NCBI GenBank assembly: GCA_963851085.1
Contig: CAWKNX010000008.1
Span: forward strand, 1-64,000
Reading direction: 5' to 3'
Length of the DNA stretch: 64,000 nt
Source of the DNA: DATFVJ01 sp963851085
GTDB lineage: Bacteria > Actinomycetota > Actinomycetes > Streptosporangiales > Streptosporangiaceae
The notes below the pieces were generated by a model. It had not been told where the DNA came from. It saw nothing but the letters and a program-made list of their open reading frames with translations, and ran no database searches. This document shows, in pieces, positions 16,244-24,220 of the stretch; the stretch's first letter is position 1; every line of letters starts with the position of its first letter. Both the position numbers and the translations under genes were made by a program.

Positions 16244-17707
16244 TTAGTTGTCAAGATCGAGGCCGTCGTCCCGGCGATCGCCTGATTGTTCAGCGCGCAG
16301 CAGGTCCGCGACCGCCGCGATGCCGGACTCGACCGCGCGCTCGCTGACATTCCCGAAGCCGAGCACGAGCTGCGGCGGGGCGCCTGCGGTAGTTGCCCGC
16401 AGCGGGCCCATCCCGTAGAGGCCGACGCCGCGCTGGCGCGCGGCCGTGACGACTGTCTGCTCGTCGGCCGAGTCCGGCAGGTGCGCCACGGCGTGGAACC
16501 CGGCGGCCAGCCCGGTCAGCCTGACCCCGGGCGCATGCCTGGCCAGGGAATCGATCAGCACGCCGCGCCGCCGGGCGTACACCGCGCGCATGTGGCGTAG
16601 GTGCCGGTCATACCGGCCGGACTCGAGCAGCGCGGCCACCGCGAGCTGGTCCAGGCCGGACGAGCCGCGGTCACTGAGCCGTTTCTCCGCCGCGACGGCG
16701 TCGACCAGCAGCGGCGGCACCAGCACCCAGCCGAGCCGCACGGCAGGTGCCAGCGACTTGCTCACCGTGCCGATGGCGAAGACGCGGTCCGGCGCAAGCC
16801 CCTGCAGCACGCCGACCGGCTCCCGGTCATAACGAAACTCGGAATCGTAGTCGTCCTCGACGATGAACCCGTCGTTGCGGGCCGCCCATTCCACCAGCGC
16901 GTGCCGCCGCTTCGCCGCGAGCACGACGCCGGTAGGCGACTGGTGCGCCGGCGTCACCACGACCACCCGGGCACCGCTCGCCTCGAGCGCGGCGACGTCC
17001 AGGCCGAGCTCGTCAACGGGCACGTGCACCACATCGACGCCCACCGTCCGGGCCGCCCGCGCACTATCGCTGGCCGCCAGGTCCCCGTGGCCGGGGTCTT
17101 CAAGCGCGGCCCGCCGGACGCCCAGCTGAGTGAGCGCCCGGAGCACGAGGTTGAGCCCCTGGGCGAATCCGGTGCAGACGACGATGCGGTCATGGTCGGC
17201 GGCGGCAGCGCGCACGCGCCGCAGGTACGCGGCGACTACCTGGCGCAGCACGGCGCTGCCGCGCGGATCACCATAGTCGAGGTCCGCCGTGGCAACGCCG
17301 CGGCAGGCCTCCCGGGTCGCCCACACCCAGTCGCCGCGCGGGAAACTCGCCAGATCCGGCACGCCGGACCGGAAGTCGGCGATCAGCCGCGGCGGCGGGA
17401 CCGGCCCCGGCGATGGCCCCGCAGGAGCCGGGCGAGCGCCGGCGGCAACCCGGGTCGCCGAGCCGACCTGGCTGGTCAGGTAGCCCTCGGCCAGCAGCTG
17501 GTTGTAGCACTCCTGCACCAGGCCGCGGGAGACGCCAAGCTCGCGGGCGAGCTCCCGCGACGACGGCAGCCGCTCGCCGCCCTGCAGCCTGCCGCTCCTG
17601 ATCGCGTCGCGGAGCCCGGCCTCGAGCTGCGACCGGAGCGGCTGACCGAGCCCCCGGTCGAGCTGGAGCAGCAGATCCGGTCCCAAACCGGACCACTGAA
17701 TAGCCAT
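16244..17707 (-). CDS. MocR-type regulator (GntR winged helix fused to aminotransferase class I fold)
   Basis: The 487-residue protein has an N-terminal GntR helix-turn-helix (PLRSQLEAGLRDAIRSG then LPSSRELARELGVSRGLV, residues 20-80). A PLP-dependent aminotransferase-like domain follows: VCTGFAQGLNLVLRAL, VEDDYDSEFRYDREPV and the PLP lysine in GTVSKSLAPAVRLGW. MocR proteins bind PLP or an amino-acid aldimine and control vitamin B6, GABA, taurine or amino-acid genes. The gene faces a short open frame at 17755, and the intervening DNA carries a palindrome that touches the start codon, consistent with autoregulation. The target cannot be named. Confidence 0.92.
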   Translation of the reverse strand: MAIQWSGLGPDLLLQLDRGLGQPLRSQLEAGLRDAIRSGRLQGGERLPSSRELARELGVSRGLVQECYNQLLAEGYLTSQVGSATRVAAGARPAPAGPSPGPVPPPRLIADFRSGVPDLASFPRGDWVWATREACRGVATADLDYGDPRGSAVLRQVVAAYLRRVRAAAADHDRIVVCTGFAQGLNLVLRALTQLGVRRAALEDPGHGDLAASDSARAARTVGVDVVHVPVDELGLDVAALEASGARVVVVTPAHQSPTGVVLAAKRRHALVEWAARNDGFIVEDDYDSEFRYDREPVGVLQGLAPDRVFAIGTVSKSLAPAVRLGWVLVPPLLVDAVAAEKRLSDRGSSGLDQLAVAALLESGRYDRHLRHMRAVYARRRGVLIDSLARHAPGVRLTGLAAGFHAVAHLPDSADEQTVVTAARQRGVGLYGMGPLRATTAGAPPQLVLGFGNVSERAVESGIAAVADLLRAEQSGDRRDDGLDLDN

Positions 17708-17709
17708 GA

Positions 17710-17727
17710 TACTGGACCTTATCAGTA
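17710..17727. promoter_or_regulatory. Candidate operator for the MocR regulator
   Basis: An inverted repeat TACTG-N8-CAGTA lies immediately upstream of, and almost touching, the MocR start codon (17705-17707), in the divergent intergenic region. MocR/GntR proteins often bind such sites next to their own gene. This rests on position and symmetry only. Confidence 0.4.
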
Positions 17728-17754
17728 CCCCACTTGGCGCCTACGGTCACGTAC

Positions 17755-17916
17755 ATGAGCACCATGACCCAGACCGAGCACCCTGGGGGCACCGCGCACA
17801 GCGGGCAGTCCGGCCGCTCCGCACCGCGCGCACGGGCTCGTCAGCGGCCGCCGCCGATGCAGCGGACACGGGTATCGGCGGCGACAAGTCTCGTCGCAGC
17901 CGGGGATGGGGCGTAG
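17755..17916 (+). CDS. Possible short open frame divergent from the MocR gene
   Basis: This is a 53-codon frame starting MSTMTQTEHPGGTA. It occupies the place where the MocR target gene usually lies, but the product is Arg/Ala/Pro-rich and looks like the degraded start of a longer gene. No family is recognised and no clear Shine-Dalgarno site is present. Confidence 0.25.
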   Translation: MSTMTQTEHPGGTAHSGQSGRSAPRARARQRPPPMQRTRVSAATSLVAAGDGA

Positions 17917-17989
17917 TGTTTGGTGAGAGCTGGTGAGCTAGCCGCTGGGTCGAGACCCCGCCTTGCTGCTGAAGTAGGAAGGCGGCCGC

Positions 17990-18376
17990 ATGCTCAGCGT
18001 GGATGTGAGTACCCGCGAATGCGACGGTCAGGTTGTCGTCGCCTTGCGCGGGGAGCTTGACGTGGCAGACGCCTTGGGCGTCGCGGCTGCGCTCGCGGTG
18101 TTCGTGGCCCGGGAGTGCGAGATCATCGTCGACCTGGCCGGCCTGGAGTTCATCGACTGCAGCGGCGTGACAGCGCTGGTGCGTGCGCGGAACCAGGCCC
18201 GGGACGCCGGCGGTGACCTGCTGCTGGCGTCGGCGCAGCAGCAGGTGCTGCGGGTTCTCACCCTCACCGGCCTGATCGATGTCTTCTCCGTCCATACCAG
18301 TGTGGCGGAGGCGGCCCGCTCCCGGCAGATGGATGCGCCGGTGGGCGGGCGTCCCGCTCACCTCGCCGTGACATGA
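17990..18376 (+). CDS. STAS-domain anti-sigma factor antagonist
   Basis: The 128-residue protein is a single STAS domain: VVVALRGELDVADA, then IIVDLAGLEFIDCSGVTAL with the phosphorylatable serine S58 in D-C-S-G-V, then LASAQQQVLRVLTLTGL. Such SpoIIAA/BldG-like proteins bind and sequester anti-sigma kinases when unphosphorylated. No kinase or sigma factor is adjacent, so its partner is elsewhere. The ATG at 17990 has AGGAAGG about 8 bases upstream. Confidence 0.88.
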   Translation: MLSVDVSTRECDGQVVVALRGELDVADALGVAAALAVFVARECEIIVDLAGLEFIDCSGVTALVRARNQARDAGGDLLLASAQQQVLRVLTLTGLIDVFSVHTSVAEAARSRQMDAPVGGRPAHLAVT

Positions 18377-18710
18377 TCTCAGCCCGGCGGATCGAGGGGT
18401 TGATCGGGGTCGCCGCCGCACACCGGGCGGCATTTGTCTCACCAGCACACTTGTCCCAAACATGCTGCAGGCGCCGTCAGCCAGCATCGTGTTGGTTGGT
18501 AGTGTGACGTGGTGCCGCTTCGCTTCCTCGTGGATGTGCAGAACGAGGTCCGGTCCGGCTGGCCCATGAAAGGAAGCTGAGCCGTACGGCGCAACGTCGT
18601 CGCTGGCTTGGCCGTATGGCCACGTTCGACGACGTCACCGCGGCGCGCTCAAATCGATTGCCGACCGAGAAGAGAGCGACCCGGACCCGCCGACGAGCGA
18701 GGAGGATGCC
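18377..18710. other. Intergenic stretch without recognisable gene
   Basis: This 334-bp gap lies between the STAS gene and the coiled-coil gene. Only short frames such as VVPLRFLVDVQNEVRSGW (near 18510) are seen, without family resemblance. It ends in a strong GAGGAGG ribosome site for the next gene. Confidence 0.4.
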
Positions 18711-19082
18711 GTGAGCGAACTCGACCGGCTGGAAGCGGCGGTTGGCGAGTGCCGCGAGATGGTCCGCGAAGCCCACGCCGCCACGAAGGATCTGCGGACC
18801 GCAGTGCGCGAGGCCAAGCAGGAGCTGCGCGCCTTGGCGCACGACGAGGTTGCCGCTCACATCCAGCTCGAGGTGTCTCGACAGCTGGAGGAGCTCGGCG
18901 AACGGACCCGTGCGGCCGTTAGCGCGGCAACGCAGAAGGTGATCGCCGAGTTCGACCGGTTCGGTGAGTCGTTGCTCGGCAAGGAGACCTACTGGCAAAC
19001 GGCGAGCGGCCGGCGTGCCGCCACACGCCCCGACACCGACGTGGTGACGCTCAACGACCAGCCCCACGAAGACAAGGGCTGA
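18711..19082 (+). CDS. Small coiled-coil protein of unknown function
   Basis: The gene starts at GTG 18711, preceded by GAGGAGGATGCC, a strong ribosome site. The 123-residue product is almost wholly helical and charged, with heptad-like leucine/alanine spacing from residue 3 to 95 (LDRLEAAVGECREMV, LRTAVREAKQELRAL, IQLEVSRQLEELGER). The C-terminal tail is polar and unstructured. No domain is recognised; it is probably an oligomeric structural or adaptor protein. There is no signal peptide or membrane segment. Confidence 0.65.
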   Translation: MSELDRLEAAVGECREMVREAHAATKDLRTAVREAKQELRALAHDEVAAHIQLEVSRQLEELGERTRAAVSAATQKVIAEFDRFGESLLGKETYWQTASGRRAATRPDTDVVTLNDQPHEDKG

Positions 19083-19177
19083 CGCGCCGACAAGCGTCTC
19101 GTCGAGACCACGCCGTACCGCAATCAGCTCGTCGGCGGTGGATGCCGAGCTGGCCGACGCTGCCAGCGGGCCCGGAA

Positions 19178-19459
19178 TTAGACCGTGATGCTGACGCCCT
19201 GGCCGTCCTGTGCGGAGGCGGTTTCGTCATCGAACCACACCCCGCCCTCGGCGAGGTAACGGAAGCGCAGCGTGCTGCCGGCTTGGACGGTCACCGCGGC
19301 GCTCCGGGTGCCGTTCGCGCGCCGCCGCAGCGGATGGGCGAAGGGATCCCAGTCGTTGAAATCACCCACCACGGACACCGCCCCGCCAGGCTCATCGACT
19401 GGCAGTGTAAAGGTGACGCGAACAGTGCCATTACGTCCAGGCTTGGCTGTCTTGATCAA
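19178..19459 (-). CDS. Stand-alone CBM48/isoamylase N-terminal domain protein
   Basis: The 93-residue protein is one immunoglobulin-like CBM48 (early-set) domain. It has VRVTFTLPVDEPGGAVSVVGDFNDWDPFAHPL, with the glycogen-binding G-D-F-N-x-W-D motif, and FRYLAEGGVWFDDETA near the end. Such domains bind alpha-glucans and usually precede glycogen branching or debranching catalytic domains; here the domain is alone. It may tune storage glucan metabolism, in line with a glgX gene elsewhere in the window. Confidence 0.85.
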   Translation of the reverse strand: MIKTAKPGRNGTVRVTFTLPVDEPGGAVSVVGDFNDWDPFAHPLRRRANGTRSAAVTVQAGSTLRFRYLAEGGVWFDDETASAQDGQGVSITV

Positions 19460-19790
19460 CTGCTCTCTCCACTTCGGCGCTCAACCACCATGATCAGGAC
19501 AATTATCCCTAATTTGTGCCGCATGGCCAGTCATATTGCTATGACAGGCCCGCCGTGTCGCAGGCGCAGTCAGTCAGTCAGCCAGCCATTCAGTGACGGA
19601 GAGGATCGCATCCGTGATCAGCGCTGGGCGGGTCACGATGTCGAGGTGTGCTCCCGCCGCAGAGCGGCTTGTCCTGGCGCGCTACCTGCGAAAGCTCATT
19701 GTGGCCCGCAACGCCTTTCCTGGGTTGTTGATGGACGGGTGCCCTGATCAGGGGCGTTCGGCGGTTGCCCGCAGTGCGAGACTGTGGCAC
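19460..19790. other. Intergenic stretch without recognisable gene
   Basis: This 331-bp gap lies between the divergent CBM48 and TOPRIM genes. It holds a short cagt-rich tandem tract near 19570 (cagtcagtcagtcag). No RNA gene or clear promoter motif was recognised. Confidence 0.35.
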
Positions 19791-20453
19791 GTGGACGATG
19801 AGTCGCGGTCGCGCCTTTCATCCGCTGCCTGCGCAGCTGGCAGCGGAAACGCCGCACAGGTTGCTGCGGCAGCCGATGCGCGGGAGGCGTCCGCTGGCTG
19901 GGATGCGGTCGTGCTCGTTGAGGGGATCAGCGATCAGTTCGCTCTCGAGACACTCGCCAGCCGTCGTGGCCGTGATCTTGTCAGCGAGGGTGTCGGCATC
20001 GTGGCGATGGGGGGTGCGACCAACCTTGGGCATTTCCTGGATCTGTTCGGCCCGCACGGGCGTGACATCAGGCTGGCCGGTCTGTGCGACGCGGCAGCAG
20101 AGCGTGGTTTCCGGCGAGGTCTGCAACGGGCCGGTCTGGGGCCCCTGACGGGCCGCTCCGGCCTGGAGCAAGCCGGTTTCTTCGTGTGCGTCGCTGACCT
20201 GGAGGACGAATTGATCCGCTCGCTAGGTGCCGCCTCGGTCGAGCAGGTGGTCGAGGATCAGGGCGAGCTTGGCTCGTTTCGCAGGTTCCAGAAGCAGCCT
20301 GCGCAGCGGGGACGGACCCGTGAGGCGCAGCTCCGGCGTTTCATGGGCACTCGCTCCGGCCGCAAGGCCCGATACGCCCGCTTGCTCGCCGGGGCGCTGG
20401 ATCTCACCAGCGTGCCCCGGCCGCTCGACCGTGTCCTTTCCTATGTGACCTGA
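19791..20453 (+). CDS. Stand-alone TOPRIM-domain protein (OLD-nuclease-like TOPRIM)
   Basis: From GTG 19791 the product is 220 residues. It contains a TOPRIM-like core: AVVLVEGISDQFALETLA with the invariant glutamate, then VGIVAMGGATNLGHFLDLF, and RLAGLCDAAAERGFRRGL with acidic D in place of the first D of DxD, followed by FVCVADLEDELIR. In OLD-family nucleases the TOPRIM sits behind an ABC-type ATPase; no ATPase domain or gene is present here. The enzyme is probably a nuclease or nucleotidyl-transfer domain acting on nucleic acid. Its last codons lie inside a 28-bp direct repeat, so the original C-terminus may be altered. Confidence 0.7.
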   Translation: MDDESRSRLSSAACAAGSGNAAQVAAAADAREASAGWDAVVLVEGISDQFALETLASRRGRDLVSEGVGIVAMGGATNLGHFLDLFGPHGRDIRLAGLCDAAAERGFRRGLQRAGLGPLTGRSGLEQAGFFVCVADLEDELIRSLGAASVEQVVEDQGELGSFRRFQKQPAQRGRTREAQLRRFMGTRSGRKARYARLLAGALDLTSVPRPLDRVLSYVT

Positions 20454-20497
20454 ACATCCGTGATACGGGTCCTATGTGACCTGAACATCCGTGATAC
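20439..20497. repeat. 28-bp direct repeat, two copies with 31-bp period
   Basis: Identical 28-bp units occupy 20439-20466 and 20470-20497, separated by ggg. The first copy includes the stop codon of the TOPRIM gene. The unit begins tcctatgtgacctg. It could be the end of a vanished mobile element or a repeated extragenic motif. Confidence 0.9.
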
Positions 20498-20645
20498 CGG
20501 CTGGCGAACGCAGACCGCGCACTCGATACTCGCCCGGCACGGAAACGGACACAGATGGGGCCAGGCGGCTCCTGGCACCCCACACCGCCGGCCGTAGCGT
20601 TCTCGGTGCAACCTTCGATGAAAGGCTGGATGAAAGGCTGGGCCC

Positions 20646-21164
20646 ATGAGTGCATCGGGATCCGTGGTCGGCGAGCGCGCCGACATCTTGCAGGCGCTGG
20701 CCAAGCAGCGCTACTTCCTGCGTTACACCGTCCGTGATCTCACCGATGAGCAGGCCGCGCAACCCACGACCGTGAGCGAGCTCTGCCTGGGCGGGCTGAT
20801 AAAGCACGTAGCGCTCACCGAGCGGCAATGGGTCAGTTTCATCCTCGAAGGCCCCTCGGCTATGGGTGGCTCTGGCGAGGCGGGCACAAGCGAGTGGGCG
20901 GGTGGCTTCCACATGCTGGCCGGGGAGACGCTGGCTGGGCTGCTGGATGAGTACGAGCAGGTTGCGCGCAGGACCGATGAGCTCGTGGCGACGCTGCCCA
21001 ACCTGGACGCCGACCACCCGTTGCCAGACGCTCCGTGGTTCGAGCAGGGAGCACGCTGGTCAGCGCGCCGCGCGCTGCTGCATGTCATTGCGGAAACCGC
21101 CCAGCACGCTGGCCACGCCGACATCATCCGCGAATCCTTGGATGGCGCCAAGTCCATGGGCTGA
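20646..21164 (+). CDS. DinB-family (DUF664) putative metal-dependent protein
   Basis: The 172-residue helical bundle protein contains KQRYFLRYTVRDLTDEQAA, LCLGGLIKHVALTERQWV with the first metal-ligand histidine, and ALLHVIAETAQHAGHADIIRE with the two C-terminal histidines (H-x3-E and H-A-G-H-A-D). DinB/DUF664 proteins include mycothiol- or bacillithiol-dependent transferases; the reaction is unknown. The ribosome site lies in a 12-bp tandem duplication (20617-20628 and 20629-20640), giving two AAAGG copies upstream of the ATG. A second DinB gene lies at 60.2 kb. Confidence 0.85.
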   Translation: MSASGSVVGERADILQALAKQRYFLRYTVRDLTDEQAAQPTTVSELCLGGLIKHVALTERQWVSFILEGPSAMGGSGEAGTSEWAGGFHMLAGETLAGLLDEYEQVARRTDELVATLPNLDADHPLPDAPWFEQGARWSARRALLHVIAETAQHAGHADIIRESLDGAKSMG

Positions 21165-21357
21165 TGTTCCACCCGGGCGCGGGTGATGCGGGTGATGTAG
21201 TGCTCGCACGGCAGCCGTACTCCGTGCCGCGGGCCGGCTGAACGACACAGGCCCCGGCGAAGGGGGCTGCCGCCCGGCGGACGCAAGGCGCTTGGGCAAG
21301 CTGTCACCGATGTGCCTAACCTTGGGACAGCTTTCCGGGTCGGAGTGATGGAGGAAC

Positions 21358-22336
21358 ATGATGCCGGCGACACCCGCGGTGAGCAGTTTCATGCGGCAGA
21401 CCATGGACCGCCAGGCCGAGGGGCTGGCGGGGCTGCTGGATGATGATGCGCCGGTGGTGGAAGTGGCCGGGCGGCTGCGCGGCCGTCGGGTGCTGGCGAT
21501 TGGCACGGGAACCAGCTGGCACGCCGCCTGCCAGGCGGCGGCGTTGCTGCGGGCAGCTGGGCTGGACGCGTCCGCGGCCCAGTCCGGGGATGCCGCGGTC
21601 GACGGCCCGGTTCCGGGTGTGGGCGGCGCGCTGCTGGCCTTTACCCATACCGGGGCCAAGCGGTACACCGCGCGGGCCGTGCAGCGTGCCCGGTCGCAGG
21701 GCGCCGAGGTCGTCCAGGTCTGCGGCGCCGGGGTCCAGGGTGCGGACCTGGTCACCGTCGAGCGCGAACGGTCGTCGGCGTATACGGCCAGCCACCTGGG
21801 GGCGCTGTTGCGCGCGGCGCAGCTGGCGCGGGCGCTGGGCGCGGATCTGCCCGGGCTCGGTGCGGTCCCAGCGGCCGTTGAGCGCGCCTACCGCACCATG
21901 GGCGACGGTCATGAGCTGGCGCCGCCGCCCGCGCGGGTGATGGAGTTCATCGGCGGTGGGATCAACCAGTGGACCGCTGCCGAGGGCGCGCTGAAGATCC
22001 GCGAGGCTGCGTATGTGGCCAGCGAAGGCCTCGCGGTGGAGCAGTTCCTGCACGGCCCGTCGGTGGCACTGGGCCTGGCCTGACCGGCTCGTCTGCCTCG
22101 ACGGCGGCGGCGCCTGGTCGGCACGGATCGCCGAAGTGGCACAGGCCGCCGAAGATTGCGGTGCCGCGGTGACCCGCATTGCCGATGCTGGGCTTGGAGA
22201 GCTGCTGTCCATCTTCCCGCTGACCGTGGCGGTACAGCGCATAGCGCTCGAGGCCGCGGAGGCACTCGGCGTCAACCCGGACACGTTCGGGCTGGATCAG
22301 CCGGGACACCAGGGCTGGGATCGCATCCAGCTGTAA
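21358..22336 (+). pseudogene. SIS-domain sugar isomerase-like protein, frameshifted
   Basis: The first frame runs from ATG 21358 (GGAGG upstream) to a TGA at 22081 and encodes a SIS domain: VLAIGTGTSWHAACQAAALL, LLAFTHTGAKRYTARAV, and INQWTAAEGALKIREAAYV followed by EGLAVEQFLHGPSVAL. The second half continues in another frame from about 22083 to 22336 as RLVCLDGGGAWSARIAEVA and ending FGLDQPGHQGWDRIQL. The sequence is continuous across the frame change, so one indel near 22080 splits one gene of about 325 residues. Such proteins resemble the isomerase half of GlmS; the substrate is unknown. A sequencing error cannot be excluded. Confidence 0.8.
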
Positions 22337-22466
22337 ACCGGGCGGGTGTCTGCGCGTCAGCGGGCTGCCCGCCCCAACCAGCGGGCCACCAGGCTCGGTG
22401 ACCAAGTGGAATGACCGTCATCGTGGCAGGCATGAGCGGACGCCACAAGCGGTGGACATCGTATGC

Positions 22467-23669
22467 TCAGTGTCTCCCGTCAGCGGCCCGGAGTCGGCGG
22501 CTGCAGCCGGAATCGGATGCAGGAAGACAGTAGGTCTGAGGAATGTCAAAGCCATTAAAACGCGAAGCGTAGCTGGTAGTATAGGCGCCTGCGGCGTATA
22601 CATAAACCAGGTCGTCCAGCCTTATATCCCCAGACAACTCGATATCGAACATAATGGTGTCCTGGCTATCGCAGGACGGGCCGGTTAGGTTGAAAATACC
22701 CTTTTGCGCCGAGGCTCTGGAATCGGCAAGTGGGAATAGGAGTTGATTCCTGGTTTCAAGTGATTCCATAAAACCGTTGAAGGCGCCGGCATCTACGTGC
22801 ACCCAGCGTCTGCCCACGCGATCAGTCACCCCGATTACCCTTGTCACCATGACGCCGGCGTTGCCCACCAGTGCCCGACCGGGTTCAATGGCTAGGTTTA
22901 CCCGGTACGGCAAATGCTCCGCGAGGGACCCGTTGATGGCAGCGGCATGGTCAGCCAAATCGGGGGCGTCGTCTTGATAATGAGCTGGGAAGCCGCCACC
23001 CATATCCAGAAACCCGAGGGTAATCCCGGCATCCTGCAATCGGCGCATGAGGCGACTGGCCCGCTCAATAGCCGTGCTGAACTCGGCCGGATTTTGCATT
23101 TGCGAACCTACATGAAAGGCCAGGCCATAGGGATTGAGCCCCAGGTTCGCCGCGTGCCGGAGGAGACTGATGGCGTGGCAGGCGGTGACGCCGAATTTAC
23201 CCTCGCTCGGCACTTTGCTGTTCGCCGGCACCATGGCGAGGCGTATATATACCCAAGCTCCGGGAGCATAATGAGCCAATTTGCTGAGCTCAGGCTCGCT
23301 GTCGGCAGCGAACTTGTTGATACCCGCTCTGGCGGCAGCCTGGATATGTGCAGCCGGGCGCACAGGATTGCTATAGATAATATTGGAGGGCGGCACGCCT
23401 TGAGCCGTGAGCATACGCAGCTCCGCGTCGGAGGCAATCTCAAAGCTGCTGCCCAGGCTATGTAGATAAGCAATAATACGCGGGTCAGGATTGCATTTGA
23501 CTGCATAATGCACAGCAACATCGGGCAGCAATGTCCTGAATTTCTCGTACTGCCGGCCGATGATTTCCAGATCCATCATAAGATACGGCGTGGGGTAGTC
23601 AAGGTGAGCCAAGGCCGCTGGCCGGAGCGGAACCGGGCGGAGGAGTGATGACGGCTGGGTGGACGTCAT
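22467..23669 (-). CDS. PLP-dependent ornithine/lysine decarboxylase, group IV fold
   Basis: The 400-residue cytosolic enzyme is of the eukaryotic ODC-like fold III type. It has the PLP lysine in HYAVKCNPD (K58), FHVGSQ, the glycine loop DMGGGFPA, the phosphate-binding EPGRALV, the catalytic cysteine in GPSCDSQDTI and the C-terminal YTTSYASRFNGF. It should decarboxylate ornithine or a similar basic amino acid to a polyamine precursor. Base composition is clearly lower in GC than that of its neighbours, with many ATA and AAT codons, suggesting transfer. Its ATG overlaps the stop of the 62-residue gene upstream (ATGA), so translation is coupled. Exact substrate specificity (Orn, Lys or DAP) is not fixed. 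Confidence 0.9.
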   Translation of the reverse strand: MTSTQPSSLLRPVPLRPAALAHLDYPTPYLMMDLEIIGRQYEKFRTLLPDVAVHYAVKCNPDPRIIAYLHSLGSSFEIASDAELRMLTAQGVPPSNIIYSNPVRPAAHIQAAARAGINKFAADSEPELSKLAHYAPGAWVYIRLAMVPANSKVPSEGKFGVTACHAISLLRHAANLGLNPYGLAFHVGSQMQNPAEFSTAIERASRLMRRLQDAGITLGFLDMGGGFPAHYQDDAPDLADHAAAINGSLAEHLPYRVNLAIEPGRALVGNAGVMVTRVIGVTDRVGRRWVHVDAGAFNGFMESLETRNQLLFPLADSRASAQKGIFNLTGPSCDSQDTIMFDIELSGDIRLDDLVYVYAAGAYTTSYASRFNGFDIPQTYCLPASDSGCSRRLRAADGRH

Positions 23670-23854
23670 GAAGCCGGCCTTTCACTGGCCGGTCGCATAA
23701 AGCAGACGGTCTTGTTTTCCAGGCCGATGCCCAGTGTCCGGGCGGTGATCTGGGCCATCTCGGCAAGGCGGCCACGTACCTCTTCGGTCAGACATCGCTT
23801 CCGTTCGCGGTCCTCCGGCTGCAGTTCGGCTTGCTCCTGGGTGGTGCCGGTCAT
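23666..23854 (-). CDS. Small 62-residue protein translationally coupled to the ODC-like gene
   Basis: I do not recognise the family. The N-terminal 40 residues are charged and predicted helical (QAELQPEDRERKRCLTEEV); the C-terminal part is GIGLENKTVCFMRPASERPAS. Its stop codon overlaps the decarboxylase start (ATGA), so the two are one operon. The ATG is preceded by AGGGAGCAGG-like sequence. It could be a regulatory or leader peptide, an accessory subunit, or a peptide substrate. A role in polyamine-type metabolism is inferred from position only. Confidence 0.6.
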   Translation of the reverse strand: MTGTTQEQAELQPEDRERKRCLTEEVRGRLAEMAQITARTLGIGLENKTVCFMRPASERPAS

Positions 23855-23931
23855 GGTCCTGCTCCCTGGTTAGCGCGGCGCGGGGGCGTCGCTGCTACCC
23901 ACCAAGGGGACATGGCCCGCCCGCTGATACA

Positions 23932-24072
23932 TCAGGCGTCGAGCCCGTCGTGGATCAGATAGCAGTTGAAGATCCACCGCGACACCCGGGTGATGCCGAT
24001 CTGCTCCATCGTCTCGACAACCAGACCCACGAAGTCGACCCTACGACTCGGCGCCTTCGCAGCCATCCGCAA
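23932..24072 (-). CDS. Possible 46-residue peptide gene upstream of the ODC cassette
   Basis: This short frame starts at TTG 24072 (GGAGG seven bases upstream) or ATG 24066. It includes RRVDFVGLVVETMEQIG and ends SRWIFNCYLIHDGLDA. The C-terminal half looks like genuine protein (balanced, amphipathic). It points toward the 62-residue gene and the decarboxylase with a 77-bp gap. No family is recognised; it could also be the remnant of a longer gene. Confidence 0.4.
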   Translation of the reverse strand: MRMAAKAPSRRVDFVGLVVETMEQIGITRVSRWIFNCYLIHDGLDA

Positions 24073-24220
24073 CTCGCAGCCTCCGGGTGGAGGAAGCCAG
24101 CGCCGATGGCGAAACGGGTGTCCCACTTGTGCGCGGTCCGCAGACGCTCGCGGCCCCGGTGTAGAAAGGAACAGGAAACGAGATCTTCCTTCGCACCTTC
24201 CTCCCACCCGGGGACGGTAG

